Positions 54,214 to 62,996 of a stretch of 64,000 nucleotides of DNA are shown here, in pieces. The stretch's first letter is position 1; every line of letters begins with the position of its first letter. Source of the DNA: Ascidiimonas meishanensis (GTDB lineage Bacteria > Bacteroidota > Bacteroidia > Flavobacteriales > Flavobacteriaceae); assembly GCF_037782385.1 (NCBI RefSeq), contig NZ_JBBEXD010000010.1:1-64000 (forward strand), written 5' to 3'. The position numbers were made by a program, and so were the translations under genes. Below the pieces are notes generated by a model. That model made no database searches. It was given only the letters and a program-made list of their open reading frames with translations, and had not been told where the DNA came from.

Positions 54214-54804
54214 ATGAAGAAATTAATATATGTTTTCGTACTCTCTTTACTAACCTTTACTGCCTGCAAAAACGCAGAGAAGAAGACAGAAGAGGTGGTA
54301 GAGGAAGTTGAAAAAGTAGTAGATAATACAGTGGAAGAAGTAGTGACGGTAAAAACGGTTTCTTTTCCGCTAGAATCTAAAAGCGGCAGTACCGCTAAGG
54401 GTATGGTTACTTTTACCGAAGAAAATAAAATGGTCACTATGACTGCTTCACTTATGGGACTTGAAGAAGGTATGCATGCCATCCATATTCATGAAAAAGC
54501 AGATTGTAGTTCTCCAGACGGTAAATCTACAGGAGGTCATTGGAACCCAACCTTTACAGATCATGGAAAATGGGGTGCAGAAGATGGTAAATATCACAAG
54601 GGAGACATTGGTAATTTTAGTGCAGATGCAGAAGGTAATGGGGCTATTAGTATCACAACAGATGAATGGTGTATTGGATGCGAAGATGAAACTAAGAATA
54701 TTTTAGGAAAAGCTATTATTGTACATGCTGGTGTAGATGACTATGTAACCCAACCAACAGGGGCAGCAGGAGGCCGTGTAAGCTGTGGTGGTATTATTGA
54801 ATAG
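54214..54804 (+). CDS. sodC: Cu/Zn superoxide dismutase lipoprotein
   Basis: The 196-residue product has a lipoprotein leader (LLTFTACKN, Cys18) and an acidic linker. The SodC fold follows: HAIHIHEKADC with copper ligands His91 and His93, TGGHWNPTFTDHG with bridging His109 and further zinc-side histidines, later Cu ligand His171 in IIVHAGVDD, and GAAGGRVSCGG with Cys191, which would pair with Cys98. It converts superoxide to hydrogen peroxide and oxygen in the periplasm. It is downstream of the OsmC fusion and cysteine hydrolase, a small oxidative-stress group. Confidence 0.95.
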   Translation: MKKLIYVFVLSLLTFTACKNAEKKTEEVVEEVEKVVDNTVEEVVTVKTVSFPLESKSGSTAKGMVTFTEENKMVTMTASLMGLEEGMHAIHIHEKADCSSPDGKSTGGHWNPTFTDHGKWGAEDGKYHKGDIGNFSADAEGNGAISITTDEWCIGCEDETKNILGKAIIVHAGVDDYVTQPTGAAGGRVSCGGIIE

Positions 54805-54903
54805 TAATTTTCCTATAAAATAAAATACATCATAAAAAGGAGGTATTTTTTTATTCCTATTTTCCGGTTAATTTAGTAATATTGTCTTATTAATTAAGTA
54901 CAT

Positions 54904-55437
54904 ATGCAACAACAGCAACTTATTGCTAAACTAAAAGAAAAAGATGCTGATGCTTTTGAAAAACTGTATAATATGTTTTCCGAAAGCATGCTAGGTGTCA
55001 TATATAATGTAATTAGAGATCAAGAAGCTTCGGAAGAAATTTTACAAGATGTTTTTATCAAAGTATGGGATAAGGCAGGGAGTTACGATGCTTCTAAGGG
55101 GAGATTCTTTACCTGGATCTTAAATATTTCTAGAAACGCAGCTATTGATTATACACGTTCAAAAAAATTTAATACACAAAAACGAAACCTTTCGTCCGAT
55201 TTATTCGTAAGTACTATAGAGAATGATGAAAATTTAGATGGAAAGACAGATGCAATAGGCATCAAAAAGTACGTTTTACAATTAAAAGATAAATGCATTG
55301 AAATTATAGATCTTATTTATTTTAAAGGTTATACGCATAGCGAAACTGCTGAAAAGCTCGAGATACCCATAGGTACTGTAAAAACTCGTAATCGCAGTTG
55401 TATTTCTAAGTTGAGAGAAGTAGTTTTAAATACATAA
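54904..55437 (+). CDS. ECF-family RNA polymerase sigma factor
   Basis: The 177-residue protein has sigma region 2 (FEKLYNMFSESMLGVIYNVIRDQEASEEILQDVFIKVWDKAG, about 18-60), the linker DASKGRFFTWILNISRNAAIDYTRSKKF and region 4 (KDKCIEIIDLIYFKGYTHSETAEKLEIPIGTVKTRNRSCISKL, about 128-170). It lacks regions 1 and 3, as ECF factors do. The next gene, starting 1 nt after its stop, is an anti-sigma factor, so it is held inactive until a signal arrives. Possible targets include sodC and the DUF4331-TonB operon nearby (inference). Confidence 0.93.
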   Translation: MQQQQLIAKLKEKDADAFEKLYNMFSESMLGVIYNVIRDQEASEEILQDVFIKVWDKAGSYDASKGRFFTWILNISRNAAIDYTRSKKFNTQKRNLSSDLFVSTIENDENLDGKTDAIGIKKYVLQLKDKCIEIIDLIYFKGYTHSETAEKLEIPIGTVKTRNRSCISKLREVVLNT

Positions 55438-55438
55438 T

Positions 55439-56488
55439 ATGGATATTAAAGAATACATAAACTCAGGTATACTAGAATTGTATGTTGCTGGAGCTCTTTC
55501 TGAAGAAGAAAACAGAGAAGTTGCAGAGACTATCAATAAATATCCCGAAATTGAAGAAGAAGTAGAAGCTATTGAAGCAAGTATTTTGCAACTAACGGCA
55601 GCTACTAGTCCAAAAGATCGCAAAACAAACTTTGAATCTGTCAAAGAAAAGATTACTATTACTGAAAATAAAACACTTATTCCATTGGAACCAAAAAAAT
55701 CTAAAAACGGAGCAAAAGCAGAAGATCAACCAAAAGTAGAAGATCAGCCAAAAGCAGATGATCAGCCAAAAGCAGAAGGTAAAGAGAAAGGGAAAAGAAA
55801 GGTAAAAAGTAAAACCAAACCAAAAAGTCCCGTAGATCTAAAAAAAGTACTAACAATGCTTCCTTATATGGGTTGGGCTGCAGCTGGTTTATTTGCAATA
55901 GGACTCTTCTGGATGGTTGGGAAAAATTCTACTTTGCAAGAAAAATATGATAGAGAAGTGAACGCTGTTAGCGTTCAAAACATGATCTTAGATGAGCGTA
56001 TAGTGGATGCGGAAGAAGCATTACAGAAGCAAATTGAAGAGTCTGAGGCTAGAGAGGCAAAATTACAGCAAAAACTAGAGAAAGTTATTCAAGATAATAC
56101 TGGTAAATTTCGAGGGCAAGAAATATTTACGGCAATTAGAAATGAAAAAATAACTACGGTTACATTAACTGGGCAAAAAGCTTCTCCTAGGTCTTATGCC
56201 AAAGCATATTGGAACAAAGAAGAAAAGAAGATTTATTTAGATGTACAAGGTTTACCTGAACCCCCAGAAGGAAAAGTATATCAGTTGTGGACGCTAAAAC
56301 TAGATCCTCTCACCCCTACAAGTCTTGGCACTTTAGATAACTTTGACGATAATATTGAGAAAATTTTTATTATTGAGAATAGTAATCCAAGGATTACTGA
56401 AGGGTTTGGAATTACACTGGAACCAGCCGGAGGAAGTGAAGAACCAACCTTGGATAAATTATATACACTAGGTGTTCTTAGTACTTAA
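55439..56488 (+). CDS. RskA-type membrane anti-sigma factor
   Basis: The 349-residue protein has a sigma-binding N-terminus (MDIKEYINSGILELYVAGALSEEENREVAETINKYPEI). Then comes a low-complexity linker with KAEDQPK-like repeats at about 96-120, one membrane helix (about 141-158, YMGWAAAGLFAIGLFWM), a coiled coil (about 165-215) and a periplasmic RskA domain (about 235-349, with ILDVQGLPEPPEGKVYQLWTL and ITLEPAGGSEEPT). RskA-type factors are released by proteolysis or signal binding. Gene order directly after sigma is the rule for this pair. The linker repeat is probably an expanded slip-prone tract. Confidence 0.93.
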   Translation: MDIKEYINSGILELYVAGALSEEENREVAETINKYPEIEEEVEAIEASILQLTAATSPKDRKTNFESVKEKITITENKTLIPLEPKKSKNGAKAEDQPKVEDQPKADDQPKAEGKEKGKRKVKSKTKPKSPVDLKKVLTMLPYMGWAAAGLFAIGLFWMVGKNSTLQEKYDREVNAVSVQNMILDERIVDAEEALQKQIEESEAREAKLQQKLEKVIQDNTGKFRGQEIFTAIRNEKITTVTLTGQKASPRSYAKAYWNKEEKKIYLDVQGLPEPPEGKVYQLWTLKLDPLTPTSLGTLDNFDDNIEKIFIIENSNPRITEGFGITLEPAGGSEEPTLDKLYTLGVLST

Positions 56489-56540
56489 GGCTTTAAAATC
56501 TATCTTTTAAAAATAAAATAGTATCTGTCTAATACAACCT

Positions 56541-56584
56541 ATAAATCCATATGTATGAACTTACATATGGATTTATATTTTTAA
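56541..56584 (+). terminator. Strong terminator after the anti-sigma gene
   Basis: ATAAATCCATATGTA (56541-56555) and TACATATGGATTTAT (56562-56576) form a perfect 15-bp stem with a six-base loop, followed by ATTTTTAA. It is the clearest terminator in the window and ends the sigma/anti-sigma transcript. Confidence 0.85.
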
Positions 56585-57334
56585 TAGATAATTCATTGTA
56601 AAAATGAATGCCATTTATAAGATAGTATAAAAACTAAAGACATTTCATTTTACTTCATATCCTCCCTATTCAGAACAAACAAAGCACCTTTTTCAATAAT
56701 TTAAAGTTCTATTCATTACAAACCCTCTTAAAAAATTAAATAACGTAAGTTCATCGTAAATAACCTGAGTTCGATGTAAAAAAAATTATTTTTTCTATGG
56801 ATTTTTTTCTTTTCCGCAGTGTAGCAGGCCTTTTCCGTTAAAAATTTTTGAAGCCTTGGAAAAAATTTAGGAAAATGAATGCGGTTTTAGCCTTTTCAGC
56901 TAAAAACACCTCTGGAAATCGAAGATTCATGAATTCCTTCAAGGAAAATAGAAATGACATGAACTAAAAGTGCTCCCGACTTCCTTCGGGATTCTTTTGT
57001 TTTCCCCACGCCGCCTGGCTGCTTCACTAAAAACAGCTACTAGCTGTTTTCTTTACGTTCGCCCCTGTGCGAGCAAAGAAAATGAAAGTAATAATCTAAA
57101 AATAAGATTGTTAGATTAAAATAGTGTAAAATTTTGAAACTATATTTTATGGAGATTATATCGAATTCACGTTAAATAAGAATTAAAATCAATTTTGAAA
57201 TTGTCTTTTTCCTCAATATAACAAGATTTTCCTTTAAGAATTTTCAAAGCCCCAACCGTTTGGGGGAGAAATGTAAATTCATGAACTCCTTTACGGAAAA
57301 TAGCCCTTAGTGAACTAAAATTTAGCAAAGCCTT

Positions 57335-57367
57335 GCGGTTTTAGCCTTTTCGGCTAAAAACACCGCT
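57335..57367. repeat. R3 hairpin with stem TTTTAGCC/GGCTAAAA
   Basis: GCGGTTTTAGCC (57335-57346) pairs with GGCTAAAAACACCGC (57352-57366) around a short T-rich loop. In R4 the same hairpin at about 57886-57914 has GGTTTTGTCC and GGACAAAAATACC instead: AGCC/GGCT is replaced by GTCC/GGAC, so pairing is kept although bases change. Confidence 0.6.
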
Positions 57368-57599
57368 GGAAATAGAAGATTCATGAATTCCATTATGAAA
57401 AATAGAAATGACATGAACTAAAAAGTGTCTTTTCTTTTGGTTGGTTTTTGAACCTTGAACGGAGTTGATGGGTGGACAAGCAAAGAAAATGAACGAAAGT
57501 AACTTATATACCATACTTTAATAATTCAAAGACCCTATTTAAGATTAAAATGTAAAATTGAAATTAGATTGAGCTCAAGTTAACTAAGTTAATTAGAGA

Positions 57600-57629
57600 A
57601 ACCCTGTTTCCATTATTGCAAACAGGGTT
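57600..57629. terminator. Hairpin AACCCTGTTT/AAACAGGGTT between R3 and R4
   Basis: A perfect 10-bp stem with a 10-nt loop. It has only a short T-run (GTTT) on the plus strand and TTTCTC on the minus strand, so it could be a weak bidirectional terminator. It is 500 bp from the end of the TonB gene. Confidence 0.4.
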
Positions 57630-58130
57630 GTTTAAACAAACAATCAAACAAAAACCAACTAGTGTTCTTTCTAAACTTCCATACCAGATATCTTGTATAT
57701 CTTAAAATTTGAATACTGTTGAATACCTCTGGTTAGTTGATTTTTGATAAAAAAATCAATCAAAATAACGTCAGTTCGACATAATTAAGAATTAAAATCG
57801 AGTTCAAAGTTGTCTTTTTCCGCAGTATAACAAGGTTTTACGTTAAGAATTTTCGAAGCCTTGGAGAAAATTTAGGAAAGCCCTGTGGTTTTGTCCACTT
57901 TCTGGACAAAAATACCTTGGAAATCGAAGATTCATGAATACCTTCAAGAAAAATAGATATGACATGAACTAAAAAGTGTCTTTTCTTTTGGTTCGTTTTC
58001 TTTGGACAAGCAAAGAAAATGAACGTAATAATCTAAAAATAAAATTGTTAAATTAAAATAGTGTAAAAAAAATTAAATTATATTTTATGAAATTTATATC
58101 GAACTCACGTAAAATAGATAAACGGTTTAC

Positions 58131-60359
58131 TTAGAAAGTAATGCTGAAACTTGCCTTTAAAAAGAAAGGTGTTCCGGGCGTAAAATGAATTTCTTCAACG
58201 GCTGCTGTCTCTTCTTGTAACCTTGACTCCGTTGCAAATTGGGTTTCCTTCCATTTGGTATCAAACAAATTCTCCACTGCTATTCCCAACGCATAGTTTT
58301 TCCATTGATACCTAAGATTCACATCGGTCACAAAATACCCTTCTGCCACAATACTGTTATCTTCATTGGCTGCTCTATCATTTAGAAAACGATATTGTAA
58401 ACCACCACTAAAACCTTTATAATCTAGCAGGCTCAAGCCTCCTGTCCAGGTAAAATTGGGGGCTAATGGTACGTAATCTTGTCCGTTAGGTGCATCCAAG
58501 CTACGTGCGTAGGCATAAGCAGCATCGGTATCAAAAAACAAATAATCACTCAATTGATACCTCATACCCAAATCTATTCCTGTTCTCCGCGTTCTTCCAC
58601 TAGGTTCTACAATACCAGCATCTCCTACATAAATTAGTTCGTCTTCCAGCGATAAATACCATAACGCAGTATTTAAAACAACTCTGGCAGACGGTTTCCA
58701 GATGGTTCCCACATCTAGACCCAAGGCTTTGGGCAACGTATTCCTAGAAAGACGCTGGGTGACTACTCTAGCATCATTGGAGTGAAAACCTACTCCTGAT
58801 TTCACAAATAATTGTAAGTTTTCAGTTGGGTTGTAAAGCAGGTTCAATTTAGGGCTTAAAATAGCTTGTTGTTCTGCGTCATTTTGGTAGTTGTTTGCCA
58901 ATGCATTGGCATACGCAAATTTAAAATGGTCAAGTCTTAAAGAAGGTATTACACTCACCTTACCTAGATTCCACTTTGCTTCAACATAACCATACAGATT
59001 GTTTTCTTTGATGTCTCCCAATTGAATATTTTCTAAAGTAGTGGTTCGGTTAGCAGTTTCTGATAATTCTACCTCATCCATCTTATCAAAACGTCCACCA
59101 GCGCCTATTTTAAGCACTAAAGGATGCTTGGCAAATGTGGTACGATGCTGTAGTTCACTTTTAAAACCATAAATCTGTCTGTTTTCTTTTTGCCTAATCT
59201 GATCGCCTTCTTCCGGATTATTTAAGAAAAAAGTAAAATTAGAATACAACTCAAAATCATAATGGGAATAAAATACCTGATTCTTCACAAAGGTATTATC
59301 GGAAATTATTTTATGATAGGTCATATTTATATTGGTACGACCTGTGGTACCTCCTTCGGTGTCATCTATCGCTCCAAATCTAGAAATTTGTCCGCTAGCC
59401 ACTGCTCTTTCCGGTATCTGCCCGGATGCATCCCAGGTACTGGAAAAATTAGAAACCGAGAAACTTAGTTTATCTGTATCATTTAAGTAACCGGAATATT
59501 TAGCAAAGAGATTGATTCGGTTAAAATTCTGAGACGATTGAAAGAACCCATCGGTAGAAACATACTCCATAGCTACATACGCATTTTGCCTGTTACCTTT
59601 AGACAACAAATTGAAGGCAGCTAAGGTTCTTAAGGTGTTAAACTGCCCTACCTCCAAAGAAATACTACTTTTCTTAAAGCGTTCTTTGGTTTGAAAACCT
59701 ACATAACCCGCAGTAGCAAAATTTCCCTTGTTGGCATTGTAAGGTCCTTTGCCAAAATCAATCTTATCTATGGTTTCTGGAATTAGAAAATGAAGATCTG
59801 AATAACCTTGGCCGTGGGCATGGGAGACCATGTTTACGGGAAGTCCGTCTACCTCTATTGAAATATCAGTACCATGATCTATATCAAAACCTCTTAAAAA
59901 AATTTGTTCGGCCTTTCCTCCTCCTGCATGCTGACCAATAAACAGCCCTGGTACTTTTCTAAGAATCTCTTGCGAAGACTGCACCGGATCTGTTTTTAAA
60001 TCAATAGCATTTATAGTACTCAATGCATTTACTGTATTCTTGATGACTACTTCATTAAGCTCCAAGGCCTTCTCCTCCAACAAAATGAGTAATAACTTAG
60101 AGAAATCAGTTTTTGTTAGTTGTAGAGAATACTTTTTAAAGCCTAAACTTCCAATCCTCAAAGAATCTCCGGGAGAGGTGTTGTTCAAAACAAACATTCC
60201 AGATGCATTGGTATGTGCGTGCGCTCCAGAAGTTACATTGTAAACATAGGCACCTTCTACAGGAAATTGTTGCTCATCTTGCACGGTTCCCCTTAAAGTT
60301 TGGGCAAAAGTATAGTACCCTATCAATAGAAAGGTGATTAAAAAATATGTCGGTTTCAT
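58131..60359 (-). CDS. TonB-dependent outer-membrane receptor
   Basis: The 742-residue protein has a signal peptide (about 1-19). A CarboxypepD_reg-like domain follows (LRGTVQDEQQFPVEGAYVYNVTSGAHAHTNASG, about 22-105), then a TonB plug (about 120-235, with LRKVPGLFIGQHAGGGKAEQIFLRGFDIDHGTDISIEVDGLPVN and HAHGQGYSDLHFLIPETIDKIDFGKGPY) and a 22-strand-type barrel ending KASFSITF with C-terminal Phe. The histidine-rich plug motif suggests a metal-related or small-ligand substrate, but none can be named. It is the last gene of a leftward operon with a TPR lipoprotein 17 nt upstream and two DUF4331 genes. Confidence 0.92.
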   Translation of the reverse strand: MKPTYFLITFLLIGYYTFAQTLRGTVQDEQQFPVEGAYVYNVTSGAHAHTNASGMFVLNNTSPGDSLRIGSLGFKKYSLQLTKTDFSKLLLILLEEKALELNEVVIKNTVNALSTINAIDLKTDPVQSSQEILRKVPGLFIGQHAGGGKAEQIFLRGFDIDHGTDISIEVDGLPVNMVSHAHGQGYSDLHFLIPETIDKIDFGKGPYNANKGNFATAGYVGFQTKERFKKSSISLEVGQFNTLRTLAAFNLLSKGNRQNAYVAMEYVSTDGFFQSSQNFNRINLFAKYSGYLNDTDKLSFSVSNFSSTWDASGQIPERAVASGQISRFGAIDDTEGGTTGRTNINMTYHKIISDNTFVKNQVFYSHYDFELYSNFTFFLNNPEEGDQIRQKENRQIYGFKSELQHRTTFAKHPLVLKIGAGGRFDKMDEVELSETANRTTTLENIQLGDIKENNLYGYVEAKWNLGKVSVIPSLRLDHFKFAYANALANNYQNDAEQQAILSPKLNLLYNPTENLQLFVKSGVGFHSNDARVVTQRLSRNTLPKALGLDVGTIWKPSARVVLNTALWYLSLEDELIYVGDAGIVEPSGRTRRTGIDLGMRYQLSDYLFFDTDAAYAYARSLDAPNGQDYVPLAPNFTWTGGLSLLDYKGFSGGLQYRFLNDRAANEDNSIVAEGYFVTDVNLRYQWKNYALGIAVENLFDTKWKETQFATESRLQEETAAVEEIHFTPGTPFFLKASFSITF

Positions 60360-60376
60360 GATTTAGTTTGTGAGAT

Positions 60377-61669
60377 TTACAGCTTTTCTATTTTTACTTT
60401 TAGCAATGGGCCTAGTTCAAAATAGCTTTCTTGGAGTTCTTTCTTTAGGGTGACTACTTTATTGGTTTGCCCTGCCGCCTTGAAAATTTCTGCCATATGA
60501 TACATGGCTTCTGGTTCAAAGGTTTTTTGGTATACCTGCTGTTCTACTATTGCTGCTGCTTTTGTAATATTTCCTTGCTGGTAATAAACCCATGCCAATA
60601 AATCATACGATGAAGGGGTGGCTCTGTTTAAAATCTCTCGTTTGGCAATCTGCATTGCTCTAGCATGCTTATCGGGCTGGTCTGCTAATAAAAGAATTTG
60701 GTAACTGTTGTACATTTCACCATACCCTTTTTTAGAAATAAGCTTTTCATACGATTGTTCAGCTTGTTCTTTCAAATCCTTATCTCCCAGTGTAGTGGCA
60801 ATTTCTGCTTTGAGTACATACAAATCTGGGTTGCTGTATTTTGTTAATATTGCATCTATAATTGCTAAGGCTTCTTCGGGGTTTTGATCATGAGCATAGG
60901 CAATCCAAGCAATTCCTTTTAAGGCATAGGCATTATGAGGGTCTAGCTGCAACGTCTTTAAATAATGTTGGTAAGCATCTGCTATGCGTCCCGCATGTCC
61001 ATAAAAATCTGCAAGATTAGAATATGTCCATATTTTTAACTCCTTACTATTGGCATCAGTAGCAATTCTAGCGGCTTTTTCAAGTGTATAAATAGCCTCT
61101 TGTAGTTTGCCTTTATGATCTTGCCACTTGGCTAACCGAATGTAATAATCAAAATCACCCTCCTTCTTAATGGTTTCTAGTGTTGTTTTTGCCAACGTAT
61201 CTTTTCCTAGTTCCAGATACACATCAAAAAGCATTTTATGAGTAGCGGTAAGATCGTCTTGTGTAGCAACTGCTTTTTCTAAGGTTTGCAAAGCCTCTTT
61301 AAAACGGTGTTGTGAAATATAATTTCTAGCGATGGCTCTTAAAAAACCTGCATTTTTAAATTGAGTACGTTCATTGGCTTCCTGTAAAAGACTTTCTGCT
61401 TCTTTGAGGTAATCTATGATTCCGGTAGCACTAAATGCAAGCGTGTTTGCAGATGCCAAACGGCCTATCCAGGAAATCTGATGTGGAGATTCTTTTAGTT
61501 TATTCTTCCAGAAAGCTATTTCATTTAAGGCATAGGTGGTATGGGTATTGTTTTGTAATTCTAGGTTGTACTGATATTCTTTTCTATTTGCAATAGCATT
61601 AGTGGTATCTGAACAGGAAACTAGCAGTATCAAAGAAGTAAGCACAGCTGCTATTATGTACGTTTTCAT
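60377..61669 (-). CDS. TPR-repeat lipoprotein
   Basis: The 430-residue product has a lipoprotein leader (ILLVSCSDT, Cys19) followed by about nine tetratricopeptide repeats. Examples are QHRFKEALQTLEKAVATQDD, GKLQEAIYTLEKAARIATD, GRIADAYQHYLKTLQLDPHNAYALKGIAW and QGNITKAAAIVEQQVYQK. TPR solenoids scaffold protein partners; here the partner may be the receptor gene 17 nt downstream or the DUF4331 proteins. It is separated from DUF4331-C by 102 nt that hold a hairpin. Confidence 0.9.
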   Translation of the reverse strand: MKTYIIAAVLTSLILLVSCSDTTNAIANRKEYQYNLELQNNTHTTYALNEIAFWKNKLKESPHQISWIGRLASANTLAFSATGIIDYLKEAESLLQEANERTQFKNAGFLRAIARNYISQHRFKEALQTLEKAVATQDDLTATHKMLFDVYLELGKDTLAKTTLETIKKEGDFDYYIRLAKWQDHKGKLQEAIYTLEKAARIATDANSKELKIWTYSNLADFYGHAGRIADAYQHYLKTLQLDPHNAYALKGIAWIAYAHDQNPEEALAIIDAILTKYSNPDLYVLKAEIATTLGDKDLKEQAEQSYEKLISKKGYGEMYNSYQILLLADQPDKHARAMQIAKREILNRATPSSYDLLAWVYYQQGNITKAAAIVEQQVYQKTFEPEAMYHMAEIFKAAGQTNKVVTLKKELQESYFELGPLLKVKIEKL

Positions 61670-61732
61670 GATTTTTTTGTGGTTTATGTTTGAAAGCTGT
61701 TTGTTGGTAAGCTGATTTTTCTCAAAAAGAAA

Positions 61733-61762
61733 TTAAACCGGAGTTATGAGACTCCGGTTTAA
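61733..61762 (-). terminator. Intra-operon hairpin between DUF4331-C and the TPR gene
   Basis: TTAAACCGGAGT (61733-61744) and ACTCCGGTTTAA (61751-61762) form a perfect 12-bp stem with a six-base loop. Read on the minus strand it lies 10 nt after the DUF4331-C stop and is followed by AATTTCTTTTTGAG. It could act as a partial terminator that lowers expression of the TPR and TonB genes relative to the two DUF4331 genes, or as an mRNA stabiliser. Confidence 0.75.
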
Positions 61763-61771
61763 AGATGCTTA

Positions 61772-62320
61772 TTACCAAGGGGAAGCGAGGTATGGAAAAG
61801 ATGCAGAATAGGTTTTATCATTCGCATCTACATTGTCTGAAGTTAAGCCTGGGTTAGCCATGCCGTCTGATCCTCCAAAAATAAGAAGGAGCTCTACGTC
61901 TATTACGTCATCAGAAAGAGTTCTTCCGGTGAGCACATTCGTGCCGTCAAAAAAGGTAGTGGTTCCGGTAGTGGCTACCCCTAAAACATCTGTAGCCAAT
62001 AATCCAGTAAACGTTGCTGCGTCTTGCCCTAATGCATTAGTGGTGTATGCAGGATTAAGCGCGGTGAGTCTTGATTGGAATGAGGCCTGAAAAGCGGCGT
62101 TCATAGCGGCTGGTGTGGTTACATTAAAATTATCTTTCATAGCGCTACTTACAAATACCGTATTAATAGCGGGTCTGCCCATTTGGTCTTCTTGGGCATA
62201 GGTTCCAGAAAATTCCGGATTCTCCATACCATTATTATCGTCATCATTACTACAACTAGCAAATACAAACAGCGTTGCCATTGCTATTAATTGGGTATAT
62301 TTTAGTACTCTTGATTTCAT
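61772..62320 (-). CDS. DUF4331-family lipoprotein, C-terminal-half type
   Basis: The 182-residue product has a lipoprotein leader (LFVFASCSNDDDNNG, Cys23 followed by a run of acidic residues, a Bacteroidota surface-export-like signal). It then has the second half of the DUF4331 pattern: QEDQMGRPAINTVFVSSAMKDNFN, DVLGVATTGTTTFFDGTNVLTGRTLSDDVIDVELLLIFGG and SASFPYLASPW. In many bacteria both halves are one protein of ~400-600 residues. Here the first half is the separate gene immediately upstream. Function is unknown. Confidence 0.8.
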   Translation of the reverse strand: MKSRVLKYTQLIAMATLFVFASCSNDDDNNGMENPEFSGTYAQEDQMGRPAINTVFVSSAMKDNFNVTTPAAMNAAFQASFQSRLTALNPAYTTNALGQDAATFTGLLATDVLGVATTGTTTFFDGTNVLTGRTLSDDVIDVELLLIFGGSDGMANPGLTSDNVDANDKTYSASFPYLASPW

Positions 62321-62345
62321 GATCTTCTATTTTATAAGTTTGTTA

Positions 62346-62996
62346 TTATTGTTTTCTTTTGGTTTCTACCCATGTATTAAGTGAACCAGATCCTCCTAGT
62401 AGGTTTTTAGGAACTTCTACTACTACAGAAAGTACGTTAGACCCTGCAAACGTATCTGTACCCGGGTTGTTGAAACCGGTAGCATTTCCTGCCAGGATTT
62501 CATTAAACTGACCAAAATCAAAGAAAAACGGATCGTCTCTTGGCCCTGCAAAATAGCTCATGCCGTTGCTGTTTTCAATAATAGCACTGCTGCCATAGGC
62601 GGTAATAGCTACCTCTGCAGTAGTTGCGCTGGTTTCAATGGTGCTAGTGGTTCCGGTAGTACTTGGTGCAACGGGACCAAAGAAATACATTTTACCATCT
62701 CTTGGGATTGCTTGTATTACTAGGTCTTCTACGTTATCTCCGTTATTGTCTATGTTAAACTCCAGCAGTACATTTTCTTCAAATGCAGCGTTGGCAGTAG
62801 CCCCGGGACTCAGTAAGCCTTGCACATTAGCTACAAATACCAGATTATCTGTATCCTGACCCTGAAAGGCAAAATAATCGGTAATATCTGCCGTTCCCCC
62901 TTGCACAGCAGGCGCGTCAATATGGTCTGCCGCAATACCTACCAATCCCGCAATCGCCAGAATTGATACTCCTAATAAGATTTTTGATTTTTTCAT
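62346..62996 (-). CDS. DUF4331-family exported protein, N-terminal-half type
   Basis: The 216-residue product has a signal peptide (about 1-22) and then HIDAPAVQGGTADITDYFAFQGQDTDNLVFVANVQGLLSP, the standard opening of DUF4331 proteins. Further blocks are VLLEFNIDNNGDNVEDLVIQAI, YFAGPRDDPFFFDFGQFNEIL and SVVVEVPKNLLGGSGSLNTWVETKR. It ends where full-length relatives continue into the second half. First gene of the four-gene leftward operon. The ECF/anti-sigma pair 6 kb away may regulate it (inference). Confidence 0.85.
   Translation of the reverse strand: MKKSKILLGVSILAIAGLVGIAADHIDAPAVQGGTADITDYFAFQGQDTDNLVFVANVQGLLSPGATANAAFEENVLLEFNIDNNGDNVEDLVIQAIPRDGKMYFFGPVAPSTTGTTSTIETSATTAEVAITAYGSSAIIENSNGMSYFAGPRDDPFFFDFGQFNEILAGNATGFNNPGTDTFAGSNVLSVVVEVPKNLLGGSGSLNTWVETKRKQ

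Larger units (their letters stand above)
56489..58130. repeat. 1.6-kb array of structured repeats R2-R4, no gene
   Basis: Three tandemly arranged copies of the family seen at 28.8 kb lie at about 56760-57180 (R2), 57181-57600 (R3) and 57770-58115 (R4). Shared blocks include CCGTTAAAAATTTTTGAAG.CTTGG, GAAGATTCATGAATNCCTTCAAG, AAATGACATGAACTAAAA, a hairpin near the middle, and TTCTTTTGG...GGACAAGCAAAGAAAATGAACG. All lie between the anti-sigma gene and the leftward TonB operon. No ORF is conserved among the copies. Confidence 0.7.
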
